Shown here: positions 23,269-30,667 of the stretch, in pieces
Layout of the letters: each line of letters begins with the position of its first letter
Position numbering within the stretch: the first letter of the stretch is position 1
From: a virus
Direction: 5' to 3' (one strand)
DNA length: 64,000 nucleotides
IMG/VR virus record: IMGVR_UViG_3300032607_001425
Coordinates: 38,120 to 102,119 of that record
The notes under the pieces: model-generated
The model's input: the letters and a program-made list of their open reading frames with translations, nothing else
Told to the model about the DNA's origin: nothing
Databases searched by the model: none
Position numbers and translations under genes: made by a program

Positions 23269-23394
23269 TTATTTGTTTTTAAGTTCTTTTTCTTTTAAAG
23301 TATTCATATATTTTAATTCAATTGCTACTCTATCTATTGCAAAATAAATAAGTAAACCTACAGTTAGTATTGTAAAAATTAATAGTACCATCAT
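23269..23394 (-). CDS. Small single-span membrane peptide
   Basis: A 41-residue frame: MMVLLIFTILTVGLLIYFAI, then a charged tail DRVAIELKYMNTLKEKELKN. One transmembrane helix. It starts 27 bp after the promoter at 23422-23452 and ends 4 bp before the kinase gene, so it heads the RNA-repair operon. Confidence 0.52.
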   Translation of the reverse strand: MMVLLIFTILTVGLLIYFAIDRVAIELKYMNTLKEKELKNK

Positions 23395-23421
23395 AATCTT
23401 ATTTGTTTTTAAATTTATACT

Positions 23422-23452
23422 TAAATATACGAATAATATCTCAGTCTACCAA
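23422..23452 (-). promoter_or_regulatory. Promoter of the RNA-repair operon
   Basis: TTG (23452-23450), 20 bp, TATATTTA (23429-23422). The upstream broken HNH gene ends 13 bp before the TTG. Confidence 0.7.
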
Positions 23453-23464
23453 ATTATTTTTAAT

Positions 23465-24106
23465 TTATTTTACATATTTCCAAATAAATCCTCCTGCCGT
23501 CTTATTACGACCAGTCAGACAATTAGATATACTATTCCTAGATATTCCTAATGATCTCTCAATATCTCCCAGTGAAGGCCAAACTTGTACAACCACGTTG
23601 TCAAGCGTTAGTTGTTTAACTGAAACCATTCGCTTTATTGATCGCTTTTTAATGCTCTCTGGGTTTTGCATGTGATCTGTGGAAGGTTTAAATCCAATTG
23701 CTTTTCTTGTGGCTACAATTTTTGCAGCATGCTCTTTTGTTTTGGGGACATTTTTAAATTGAATAGATACGGCTAAGGCGTGCCTCTCTTTTACCTCCTG
23801 GTACATCCTTGCTGTTACTTTATGCTTAGGTTTGCTTATATCTCCCATTGTTACAAAAAACCACAGTGCCTGTGATAATTTTAGTTCGGTTGGGAAAATC
23901 CTACATAAAAGTAAATGTGCTACAAAATGTTCTCGAGCTGTAAGTAGTACAACATTTGGATGAGTTTTCCACTAACGTTCCAAACCTTCTCCTCCCATAC
24001 ATTTTGGAATAATGTGATGAGCTTCAAAATAAAACTCTCTACTCTTAACTCTGTTTTCACTTTGAGCTCTCTCAATTAGTTGATTGTAAATTCTTTGGTA
24101 ATTCAT
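23465..24106 (-). pseudogene. HNH homing endonuclease with an in-frame amber stop
   Basis: The frame opens at 24106 with MNYQRIYNQLIERAQSENRV and FYFEAHHIIPKCMGGEG, then meets TAG at 23974-23972 after 44 codons, and continues in the same frame with NVVLLTAREHFVAHLLL (rest of the HNH core) and a NUMOD1 C-terminus ending GGFIWKYVK. The intact relative at 44009-44674 lines up on both sides of the stop. TAG is used as a normal stop elsewhere (groES), so this is probably a decayed gene. It still carries a family A leader. Confidence 0.8.
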
Positions 24107-24222
24107 AATAAAAAAAGCTATGGCTTTCGAGGTAGGAGACTCTACTTGCCTATAGCTTTAGTTGATATTTTATTTAGTATTTGTAGCTCCTACACTACAT
24201 ATATAAATAGCAACTTTTTATG
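24107..24222 (-). ncRNA. Endonuclease-gene leader RNA, family A, copy 3
   Basis: TATTTATA (24209-24202), small hairpin GTAG/CTAC with loop GTAGGAG (24193-24187), large hairpin AGCTATAGGC / GCCATAGCT (24157-24148 with 24124-24116), loop CTCCTAC (24038+94 to 24132 region, 24138-24132). The stem differs from copies 1, 2 and 4 (TATA versus TTAT), again compensated. Confidence 0.75.
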
Positions 24223-24237
24223 GAAAACACCGTTTAT

Positions 24238-24888
24238 TTACACTCTAGCCTCATGATGATCCCTAGGAAGTGATGATTTTCTAACAGGCCTATCTTTGAG
24301 AATTTTAAGTACTTCATCCATCGAAATTGGTTCCAGACCATTTCCATCACATCCTACATCCATTGCTCTTCCCTCCATAACTCTTAGGTGTGGTGGTAAG
24401 TGGACATGTCCAAACAGATGTATATTTTCATTGTTCATTCCGTCCCAACTAATGATAGGAAAATGCATGCAAACAAATGTAAAGCTCTCTGTTGTTGCTT
24501 TGTTGATTGGCCTTCTTACTTCAAGTCTTACGTATTGACTTACTGAAGAGAATAGTTTTTGTACTCCCTCTTTGTTCCTTTCGATATGGTGATCGTGATT
24601 TCCAAGTACCAGGTGAATGTTTTTACAAAGTATTCTATCTCTAAATTCTTGTATCTTTTCAAATCCTCCGAATGAAAAATCTCCTAAGTGGATTAAGATG
24701 TCATCTTCACCAACCATGCAGTTAATGTTGTTCACTAAAGTATCGTTCATATGATCAAGTGACTTAAACTCTCTTGTGAAGTTTGAAGCACCTTCCCATT
24801 TCGTAGTAGCACTACAAATGTTTGAGTGAGCGTAATGTGTGTCTGATGTGAAGAACAATTGTTGTCCTTTTTGTAATGTAATTCTCAT
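24238..24888 (-). CDS. Metallophosphoesterase
   Basis: A 216-residue calcineurin-like phosphoesterase: FFTSDTHYAHSNI (residues 12-24), ILIHLGDFSFGG, LVLGNHDHHIERN, CMHFPIISW and HLFGHVHLPP. All five metal-ligand motifs are present. It resembles the small phage/bacterial YfcE-unlike esterases that carry DTHYxHxNI at the start. Substrate unknown. Own promoter at 24907-24937. Confidence 0.88.
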   Translation of the reverse strand: MRITLQKGQQLFFTSDTHYAHSNICSATTKWEGASNFTREFKSLDHMNDTLVNNINCMVGEDDILIHLGDFSFGGFEKIQEFRDRILCKNIHLVLGNHDHHIERNKEGVQKLFSSVSQYVRLEVRRPINKATTESFTFVCMHFPIISWDGMNNENIHLFGHVHLPPHLRVMEGRAMDVGCDGNGLEPISMDEVLKILKDRPVRKSSLPRDHHEARV

Positions 24889-24906
24889 AACTTATTTTCT
24901 TATACT

Positions 24907-24937
24907 TAAATATACAAAAAAAGACTTGAATAGACAA
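24907..24937 (-). promoter_or_regulatory. Promoter for metallophosphoesterase, overlapping hemA terminator
   Basis: TTG (24937-24935), 20 bp, TATATTTA (24914-24907), 18 bp before the ATG at 24888. Confidence 0.72.
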
Positions 24938-24942
24938 GCCTT
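24915..24942 (-). terminator. Intrinsic terminator of the bilin operon
   Basis: Minus strand AAGGCTTG, 6-nt loop, CAAGTCTT, then a T-run ending in the next promoter. It lies 13 bp after the hemA stop. Confidence 0.7.
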
Positions 24943-24954
24943 TTTGCAATTATT

Positions 24955-25920
24955 TTAAATAAATTTTGATATATGAAACTCAATTAATTGTTGAGCTTTA
25001 GAAACATCCTCAACCCTAAGTTGTAAATTATTATCAGCGACTTTAGATAAAGTATCTAAATCTACCAATGTTACTGTGGAGAGTTGTGTTACATCGTGAT
25101 CTACGTTAGCAGGTACTGATAGATCGAGTATTAATTTTGGGTTGTTATCGATATTGTTTTTGTTTAGTATAGGTGTTTCAGCATTTGTAGCTACTATTAC
25201 TATGTCAGATACAAATATGTTTGCTTTTAGAGTATTGTAATGTGCTTTACCAACATGAAGTTCTTTTGAAAGTAAATCACTTACCTCCTCTGTCCTATTC
25301 ATTAATGTAATTTTAGTACAGTGGAGATAGTCGATTAAATTTTTACAAGTGCTTCTTCCCATCTTGCCCATACCTACTATTAGTATATTTTTAGTACTTG
25401 CATCTGGAATATTCTTTTTTATGTATTCAATGGCTACTGATGATACTGAGACTATTCCTTTACTTAGGTTAGTATTATTTTTAACTTGTCTTGAGATGTG
25501 GATGACTTTGTTAGTTATTTTTTCTAACTTTCCTCCTAATTTTTGTGCTGTTTTAGATTTATTAATAGCACTTTTTAGTTGACCTATTATTTCATAGTCA
25601 CCAAGTATTTGTGAATCTAATCCACATGCTACTTGTGAAAGATGTCTCAAAGCATCTTCCCTACTTTTTATATAACATTGATCGATAAAGTCATCCTTTG
25701 TTCCTTCTGTCTCAGAACATAGTAGTTCAATTAAACTATCAATACTAGGTCCATACCCATATATCTCAGTCCTATTACAAGTTGATAGAATAAAGAAGTT
25801 TGATAAGTTATTTGTAAGAAGTTTTTTGTACTTACTATCTGAGATAGAATATTTACCTCTTGTTAGTACATTTGATTTTTTATAATTAATTCCGCAAACA
25901 TGAAAATTACTTAACTCCAT
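24955..25920 (-). CDS. hemA: Glutamyl-tRNA reductase, short form
   Basis: A 321-residue GluTR that reduces glutamyl-tRNA(Glu) to glutamate-1-semialdehyde, the first committed step of C5 tetrapyrrole synthesis. The catalytic Cys is C48 in FILSTCNRTEIYGYG; CGLDSQILGDYEIIGQLKSA follows; the NADPH site is ILIVGMGKMGRSTCKNL (about residues 176-192). Bacterial GluTR is about 420 residues; here the C-terminal dimerisation domain is almost wholly missing, so it may rely on a different assembly. It is the third gene of the operon, 18 bp after the bilin reductase. A tRNA-Glu(TTC) is encoded at 30943-31014. Confidence 0.93.
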   Translation of the reverse strand: MELSNFHVCGINYKKSNVLTRGKYSISDSKYKKLLTNNLSNFFILSTCNRTEIYGYGPSIDSLIELLCSETEGTKDDFIDQCYIKSREDALRHLSQVACGLDSQILGDYEIIGQLKSAINKSKTAQKLGGKLEKITNKVIHISRQVKNNTNLSKGIVSVSSVAIEYIKKNIPDASTKNILIVGMGKMGRSTCKNLIDYLHCTKITLMNRTEEVSDLLSKELHVGKAHYNTLKANIFVSDIVIVATNAETPILNKNNIDNNPKLILDLSVPANVDHDVTQLSTVTLVDLDTLSKVADNNLQLRVEDVSKAQQLIEFHISKFI

Positions 25921-25938
25921 TTATGTTAATTTATAACT

Positions 25939-26583
25939 CTAGATCATAAGTTTGGGAAATAATACGTTAGTCATAAAATGTCTTGCTCGATCTTCCCCTA
26001 TCTTAGCTTTTAGCGCACTAAAAGTTCTTTCGTTTTTTGATTGATATTCACAATACTCGTTCTGCTTTATAAATATCTGTTGGAGTTGTTCTTGATCGGT
26101 TGTTTTATGTGCTTGACTATTTAGCTGGTCAAGGTATGTTTCAAATATATCAAATGCTAATTCAAATAACTTATCATGCTCTTCTGGTGTAGGTTTAACT
26201 GCTATAAATTGTTTTGAAAATATAGTAGCCCATACTGGAAGTTTTCTATCTGAATTCCATGTAGTAGTATGAAAATCTTGTTCAAATCCAATTGGAGATA
26301 GATCTAAAAATGCTCCACTTATTTGTTGACTCTTTTCAGAACATACTACATCAAATCCGAAAACTGGGGAGGCATCATTGCTATATGGGAAGCATGTTAT
26401 GTGGAGTACGAGTAAATTATCTTGAAAATACCTTTCAACATGAGCTAATCTAAAGTTTTTAGACTCGTACCTATAGTTTTCCCATCCAAACTCTTCTGTT
26501 TCCAGAAGAGCAGATTGGGGTTGATTTTCAATTAATTGTTTGAATTTTTCACTATGGTGAATAAGTTTACTGCGTAAGTCCAT
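25939..26583 (-). CDS. Ferredoxin-dependent bilin reductase, PcyA-like
   Basis: A 214-residue member of the PcyA/PebS/PcyX family, which reduces biliverdin to phycobilins using ferredoxin. The core reads FRLAHVERYFQDNLLVLHIT followed by CFPYSNDASPVFGFDVV and SGAFLDLSPIG. By eye, E50, H61 and D78 align with the PcyA catalytic Glu, His and Asp, whereas PebS has Asn at the His position; phycocyanobilin is therefore a possible product, but PcyX-type activity is not excluded. It is slightly shorter than PcyA (about 245). It overlaps the heme oxygenase gene by 17 bp. Confidence 0.9.
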   Translation of the reverse strand: MDLRSKLIHHSEKFKQLIENQPQSALLETEEFGWENYRYESKNFRLAHVERYFQDNLLVLHITCFPYSNDASPVFGFDVVCSEKSQQISGAFLDLSPIGFEQDFHTTTWNSDRKLPVWATIFSKQFIAVKPTPEEHDKLFELAFDIFETYLDQLNSQAHKTTDQEQLQQIFIKQNEYCEYQSKNERTFSALKAKIGEDRARHFMTNVLFPKLMI

Positions 26584-27097
26584 CTTCTAATTGTGCTAGG
26601 ATTGCCATATTAAAATCTAAAGCTTTATTTGCTTCATCAGCCCATTCATCTTTTTGTACCGCTCTAACTGCACCCATTGCTTCTCTCATATCTTCAAAAT
26701 CATACATCTTTCCACTTCCTGGTACTCTTTCTTTCATGATCTGTCCTCCGAACATTATAGCTAAATAATTTAGATAAACATGTGGTAGACGTTCAATTTG
26801 GTTTAATGTGTTTAAATACGTTGTGTACTGCTCAGTTGCTGGAAGTATTGCTAGTGGTCCTTCATATGCACCCTGTATATCTGATATTTCACTAATATCT
26901 GCAAATACTGCTTCTGTACGTTGTAAAGAAGGGTGTGGTAATGGAAGTGATTCTATTGTTTGAAAAATTGGAAGTAATTGGTATAGGTACGTTAAGTACT
27001 CTTGGTTGGTAAGTTCTCCTTTAGCCATTTTTTGATTGAAAGGCATTTTTTCTGCTTGAGAATGTTTTTGTTGAATTGCTTCTTTTAATGGTAACAT
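26567..27097 (-). CDS. Heme oxygenase
   Basis: A 176-residue biliverdin-forming heme oxygenase. The proximal His is H12 in KEAIQQKHSQAEKMPFNQKM; the distal helix has YLAIMFGGQIMKERVPGSG, matching the HO glycine-rich helix. I start it at 27097 (MLPLKEAIQ), 25 bp after the promoter; a longer in-frame start at 27226 would lie inside the upstream endonuclease gene. It opens heme to biliverdin IX-alpha, CO and iron, supplying the reductase encoded next. It is a little shorter than cyanobacterial HO1 (about 240). Confidence 0.93.
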   Translation of the reverse strand: MLPLKEAIQQKHSQAEKMPFNQKMAKGELTNQEYLTYLYQLLPIFQTIESLPLPHPSLQRTEAVFADISEISDIQGAYEGPLAILPATEQYTTYLNTLNQIERLPHVYLNYLAIMFGGQIMKERVPGSGKMYDFEDMREAMGAVRAVQKDEWADEANKALDFNMAILAQLEDGLTQ

Positions 27098-27122
27098 ATT
27101 TGTGTTTTTAAAATTTATACTT

Positions 27123-27153
27123 ATAATATACAAAAAAAGACTTGAATAAACAA
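27123..27153 (-). promoter_or_regulatory. Promoter of the bilin operon
   Basis: TTG (27153-27151), 20 bp, TATATTAT (27130-27123), 25 bp before the heme oxygenase ATG. An AAGACTTG/CAAGTCTT hairpin with T-run overlaps the spacer and can end the upstream endonuclease transcript, which stops 19 bp before the TTG. Confidence 0.72.
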
Positions 27154-27171
27154 GTCTTTCTGTAATTATTT

Positions 27172-27969
27172 TTAAAAAAATTTCCAAATAAATCCTCCTG
27201 CAGATTTTTTCTTCTCTAAAGCACACTGTGATATGTTACTTCCATCTACTTTTAAAGTGCTACTTGCTAATGATATTGAAGTCCATTTTTTAATAAACTC
27301 CCCCTCTAAAGAGTGTTGAAGTATTATTTTTGTATTGTAACCTCTTTCCCTTCTAGTAGCAGTCCGTTTTTGAAGGGATTCCTTAGAGTGTACTACTCCT
27401 TTTTTAGCTTTAGAGATATTACTTCTGTGTTCCTGGGTTATTGTTTTTCCTTTTTTAGCTTTTGATAGCTTGCTTCTGTGATCTTGAGTATGCTTCTTTC
27501 CTTTATTTGCTTTAGATATCTTAGTTGCATGTTCTTGTGTATGTTTTTTTCCACTATTAGCTTTAGACAATTTATCTTTAGTTTTTTGAGAGACTACTCT
27601 TCCTTTGCTAGATTTGGATATCTTCTCCTTTGTCTCATCTGAGTGTGTGTGGGGTATGCCCTCTGTACTAAAGCCTGTACTAGTTGCTTTACACTTATTA
27701 TAGAAATTGGCATTAACCCCTACATTAAACTTATTGTGTAGTTTAATTTCAAGTAGCATAGCCTCCTCTCTTGTATCAAATACGGAGACTATTTTTAATT
27801 TATAATTCTCAGGGTTATTCTTAAATAATTCTTTAAATTTTAAATTAGTAGAACTAGTAAAGTATTTTACTCCTAAATCATTCTCAGGACTGTCAGTAGA
27901 GCTTCTATACCCATAGTAGTGCTTGTTTTCTTGTATAGAGGTGACTCTGTATACGTAGTAGTATTTCAT
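27172..27969 (-). CDS. GIY-YIG-like endonuclease with NUMOD3 repeats and NUMOD1
   Basis: A 265-residue protein. The start at 27969 (MKYYYVYRVTSIQENKHYYG) follows the family B leader; a longer frame to 28005 would run into the leader hairpin. A degenerate GIY-YIG domain (YYVYRVT...HYYGYRS) is followed by five NUMOD3-type repeats, about 17-18 residues each, of the form THSDETKEKISKSSKGR / KKHTQEHATKISKANKG (residues 117-200), and a NUMOD1 end AGGFIWKFF. The repeats are near-identical at DNA level. It sits directly upstream of the bilin operon. Confidence 0.87.
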   Translation of the reverse strand: MKYYYVYRVTSIQENKHYYGYRSSTDSPENDLGVKYFTSSTNLKFKELFKNNPENYKLKIVSVFDTREEAMLLEIKLHNKFNVGVNANFYNKCKATSTGFSTEGIPHTHSDETKEKISKSSKGRVVSQKTKDKLSKANSGKKHTQEHATKISKANKGKKHTQDHRSKLSKAKKGKTITQEHRSNISKAKKGVVHSKESLQKRTATRRERGYNTKIILQHSLEGEFIKKWTSISLASSTLKVDGSNISQCALEKKKSAGGFIWKFF

Positions 27970-28085
27970 AATAAATAAAAAAGGAGAAATTAAAATACAC
28001 CACATGCAACATGGTATTATTTTAAAATCTCCGTAATATTTTTATCGAGTAGTTGCATTACCCTTTCTTTATTATAAATAGCAAC
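27970..28085 (-). ncRNA. Endonuclease-gene leader RNA, family B, copy 2
   Basis: TATTTATAATAAA (28080-28068), hairpin GTA/TAC with loop ATGCAAC (28058-28052), GGAGATTTTAAA, second hairpin loop GTTGCAT (28010-28004), outer GGAGA/TCTCC stem, T-run, ATG at 27969. The 7-nt loop pair is unlike the other copies but fully complementary. Confidence 0.75.
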
Positions 28086-28110
28086 TTTTTATGGAAACAT
28101 GTACCTTTTT

Positions 28111-28438
28111 AGTAAAAATGTTATCGGGAATAATAGTCATATAGACTAAATCAAAACCAAAATCAAAATCAAAGACCTTCTTCTTTTTAAAGACAAAGAC
28201 ACAGTCTAAGGCTCATTTTAATAGCTAGTTATCTTCCTCCATGAGGTTTAAGTAATCTATCTATACGTGAGTTCTATCTCAGTTTGTGATTTTTTAAGAA
28301 GAAGCGAGTTTACAAAGACCCGGAGGTCATTATGTCTGTAGTTGATTAGATATCAATTTATCATATATGTTTTTTAAAAACTACTCTTCCCGATACAAAG
28401 CTCTGAAGGATCAGCTTGTGCCTACCCCCTTAGCACCA
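28111..28438 (-). ncRNA. Unassigned structured RNA, about 330 nt
   Basis: No ORF fits here. Several perfect helices nest: TATCGGGAA/TTCCCGATA (28122-28130 with 28387-28395) encloses CTTCTTCTT/AAGAAGAAG (28177-28185 with 28296-28304), TAGTC/GACTA, GACC/GGTC with a 4-nt loop (28317-28328), and outside it AAGCT/AGCTT and GTGC/GCAC hairpins (28398-28436). An A-rich single-stranded stretch (28149-28173) is also present. Strand is inferred from the neighbours. It does not match tmRNA, RNase P or group I/II intron cores as I know them. It lies between a coiled-coil protein gene and an endonuclease leader. Confidence 0.55.
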
Positions 28439-28440
28439 AA

Positions 28441-29352
28441 TTATTTTAATTGATTCAAGAATTCATTCACTACATCCTGGAATCTCTCTGCTACTTCAAT
28501 TTTTAAATTGACAGCTTCTTGAATTCTACCTTGACGTGCTTCTTCAAACTCGTGTTGAGCTTTACGTTCTTCTCCAACCCACTTATCATACGCTAGTTTG
28601 TAAGTATTTGCAGCTTCCGAGTTTCTCTCATTCACGCTTGCTTGAATAGTACCTCTCTCTTTCTGAATTTTAGCATTCTCAGTAGTGACAGCATTTTTTA
28701 CTTTGGATTTAAAGTAATTTACTTTTTGCTCATACCCCCTATGCAAAGCTGCTAACTCTTCGTGAATTGTAAGTAAATAGGCAGGTGTGTGGTGAATTTC
28801 CACCTTAAGAGGTGTTTTTTTACCTACTTCAATCTCCATAAACTCTAAAGTTTTGATGGTAGGGAGTTCTGCTCTCAATCTATCCAATTTACCTCCCTTA
28901 TGGATAAACTGCCCAATATGAGATGCATAAGCCTCTGCTTCTAGGTATTCGTTATATTCAGCTGTAGATAAGGTATCCCAACCAAATTCTTCTCCTATTT
29001 CTGTAGGAATTGTTTCTGAAATAAGTTTTGGTCTCTCGGGAGATTCAATTTCATAATTGAATGATTCACGTTTGATTTTATTAATCAATTCGTCCTTAGC
29101 CTTGATGTTCTCCATCAAGAAGGCTTGAGTGGCAGATAATCTTGCTTTTGCTTGTAGCAACTGTACTACGTTTGCAGGGATTGGGTTCCCTTGAGTTTCA
29201 ATATAAGTCTCAGTTCCAATAGTTAATTCTTTTGAAACGTTGTTGATATCAGCCAATTGTGCTGTAATATCTTTTGAACGTTGATTACAAAGGTTTGAGA
29301 TTGATTGTGCTTGGGACATTGATAATCCTTTTGATGCTAATGAATTTTTCAT
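28441..29352 (-). CDS. Hypothetical coiled-coil protein
   Basis: A 303-residue protein with long charged helices, especially residues 215-300 (e.g. YKLAYDKWVGEERKAQHEFE), and no cysteine-rich or catalytic motif apart from one Cys. It may be structural or a scaffold. Own promoter at 29383-29413. Its stop codon abuts the structured RNA. Confidence 0.65.
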   Translation of the reverse strand: MKNSLASKGLSMSQAQSISNLCNQRSKDITAQLADINNVSKELTIGTETYIETQGNPIPANVVQLLQAKARLSATQAFLMENIKAKDELINKIKRESFNYEIESPERPKLISETIPTEIGEEFGWDTLSTAEYNEYLEAEAYASHIGQFIHKGGKLDRLRAELPTIKTLEFMEIEVGKKTPLKVEIHHTPAYLLTIHEELAALHRGYEQKVNYFKSKVKNAVTTENAKIQKERGTIQASVNERNSEAANTYKLAYDKWVGEERKAQHEFEEARQGRIQEAVNLKIEVAERFQDVVNEFLNQLK

Positions 29353-29382
29353 AACTATGATTTTTATTATTTATTTCTTACT

Positions 29383-29413
29383 TAAATATACGAACAATAT
29401 TTTAGATATCCAA
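29383..29413 (-). promoter_or_regulatory. Promoter for the coiled-coil protein gene
   Basis: TTG (29413-29411), 20 bp, TATATTTA (29390-29383), 30 bp before the ATG at 29352. Confidence 0.7.
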
Positions 29414-29420
29414 CTTTTTT

Positions 29421-29876
29421 TTAATTTATTTTTAAAGTAAGTATGATATAATCTGCCCAACCCATTGCATGTCCTACTCTGTAGAAGTCATCTTCTGGGA
29501 AGTAATGTGATAAATCTGTATCCCATAACTGATCGTACAATCCTTCTTTAAATGTATCCATATCTGTTGGATAGACTTTAGGTACTAAACATTCTAATTT
29601 TTGTGAGAGGTACTTTGTGGCAAGTTCTTCATTTAGTGCTTTAAAGATTTCAAATGCTTCTGTGCTATTACCATCACCACCATAGTATTTGTAGGTTTTT
29701 GTTAAAGCTTCCTCAACTAGTCTATGCCTTTCTGCATCTTCTTCGGATACTGGTACTTCAGTATGGGTTTTTAGTGAATCTGTAGAAAGTACTGGGAGAT
29801 ATCTTCTAGTAATATACTCTCCAACATACATTCCTAATTGGTAATTTAAGTCTTTTACATCAGGATCTCTTCTCAT
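29421..29876 (-). CDS. Hypothetical protein
   Basis: A 151-residue acidic protein (start MRRDPDVKDLNYQLGMYVGE; HAMGWADYIILTLKIN at the end). All-alpha by appearance; no family recognised. 5 bp after the upstream gene. Confidence 0.65.
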   Translation of the reverse strand: MRRDPDVKDLNYQLGMYVGEYITRRYLPVLSTDSLKTHTEVPVSEEDAERHRLVEEALTKTYKYYGGDGNSTEAFEIFKALNEELATKYLSQKLECLVPKVYPTDMDTFKEGLYDQLWDTDLSHYFPEDDFYRVGHAMGWADYIILTLKIN

Positions 29877-29881
29877 AACTT

Positions 29882-30415
29882 TTATTTTTTATACACTATT
29901 AAATTTTCTGAATCTATGTTGAAATCTTCTTTAGGTGTAAGTTTGTTGATTAGCATTCTAGAAAATATAAATCTAGAGGTTGATATAGGTTTGATTACCA
30001 TTTTATCACTTAGTTCTTGTTGCTTAAAGAAAGGTAGTATTTCATCTCTATAAATCTTAGCCAATGTGTTTGATCTTTTATCTAAATCAATCGCAGATGA
30101 CTCTGGTGATATTGGTGGAGTTGAAGGCTCATATTGAGGTTTTCCTTGTTTATTTATCCATCCGGTTTTTAATTCAAAGTATGGATCAGATAAAGGTTGG
30201 TATGTTAATCGTACAAAGAACTTAACATTGTTTGCGTCTTTATAGTAATATAGCCCTTTACTTCCTTCATACTCATATGAATCCTCAGGATTTAATAATT
30301 CACTCAGTATTATTTCATTCTCCAAAATTAACTCATCCTCTAAAGAATACTTATTAGTTTTAAAAAATTCTTTAATTTCACTTTTAATTAATTCCTGTAA
30401 GGTTTTTACTTTCAT
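29882..30415 (-). CDS. Hypothetical protein
   Basis: A 177-residue protein (start MKVKTLQELIKSEIKEFF) with a beta-rich centre (GLYYYKDANNVKFFVRLTYQ). Not recognised. It is the first coding gene after the tRNA array, 16 bp from tRNA-Met. Confidence 0.62.
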   Translation of the reverse strand: MKVKTLQELIKSEIKEFFKTNKYSLEDELILENEIILSELLNPEDSYEYEGSKGLYYYKDANNVKFFVRLTYQPLSDPYFELKTGWINKQGKPQYEPSTPPISPESSAIDLDKRSNTLAKIYRDEILPFFKQQELSDKMVIKPISTSRFIFSRMLINKLTPKEDFNIDSENLIVYKK

Positions 30416-30431
30416 AATGGATAAAATTTTG

Positions 30432-30505
30432 TGTCCTATACAGGATTCGAACCTGTGACCTTCTCGTTATGAGCGAGCTGCTCTAGCCAACTGAGCTAAA
30501 AGGAC
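30432..30505 (-). tRNA. tRNA-Met(CAT), elongator type
   Basis: Cloverleaf with anticodon loop CTCATAA; acceptor GTCCTTT/ATAGGAC (one T-T mismatch), T-loop TTCGAAT. Normal G1-C72 pair. No encoded CCA. Confidence 0.85.
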
Positions 30506-30512
30506 ATTCTAG

Positions 30513-30582
30513 TTGCGACCGGAAGATTCGAACTTCTCCTCAAGGTTATGAGCCTCGTATGCTACCTTTACACTACGTCGCG
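30513..30582 (-). tRNA. tRNA-Met(CAT), initiator-like
   Basis: Anticodon arm CGAGG-CTCATAA-CCTTG and acceptor CGCGACG/GGTCGCA, giving a C1-A72 mismatch, the hallmark of bacterial initiator tRNA. D-loop is short (70 nt in all). Confidence 0.7.
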
Positions 30583-30589
30583 ATGTTAG

Positions 30590-30667
30590 CTGACTAATAA
30601 GGATTTGAACCTTACTCCCCTACCTCCTTTAGATTCAGAGGTGGTGTGCACCATTACACCATAATCA
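30590..30667 (-). tRNA. tRNA-like, anticodon unresolved
   Basis: Acceptor TGATTAT/TTAGTCA, D-arm GTGT/GCAC and T-arm TAAGG-TTCAAAT-CCTTA are tRNA-like, but the anticodon stem ACCTC/GAGGT encloses 11 nt (TGAATCTAAAG) instead of 7. Decayed or unusual tRNA. Confidence 0.45.

Noticed and set aside
28111-28438. tmRNA, RNase P RNA or group I intron for the structured region
   Set aside because: No tag peptide frame, no tRNA-like ends, no conserved P4 or P7 core sequence seen.
30590-30667. Reading this tRNA-like gene as tRNA-Gln
   Set aside because: The acceptor looks Gln-like, but no Gln anticodon fits a 7-nt loop, and a clean tRNA-Gln(TTG) is at 33897.
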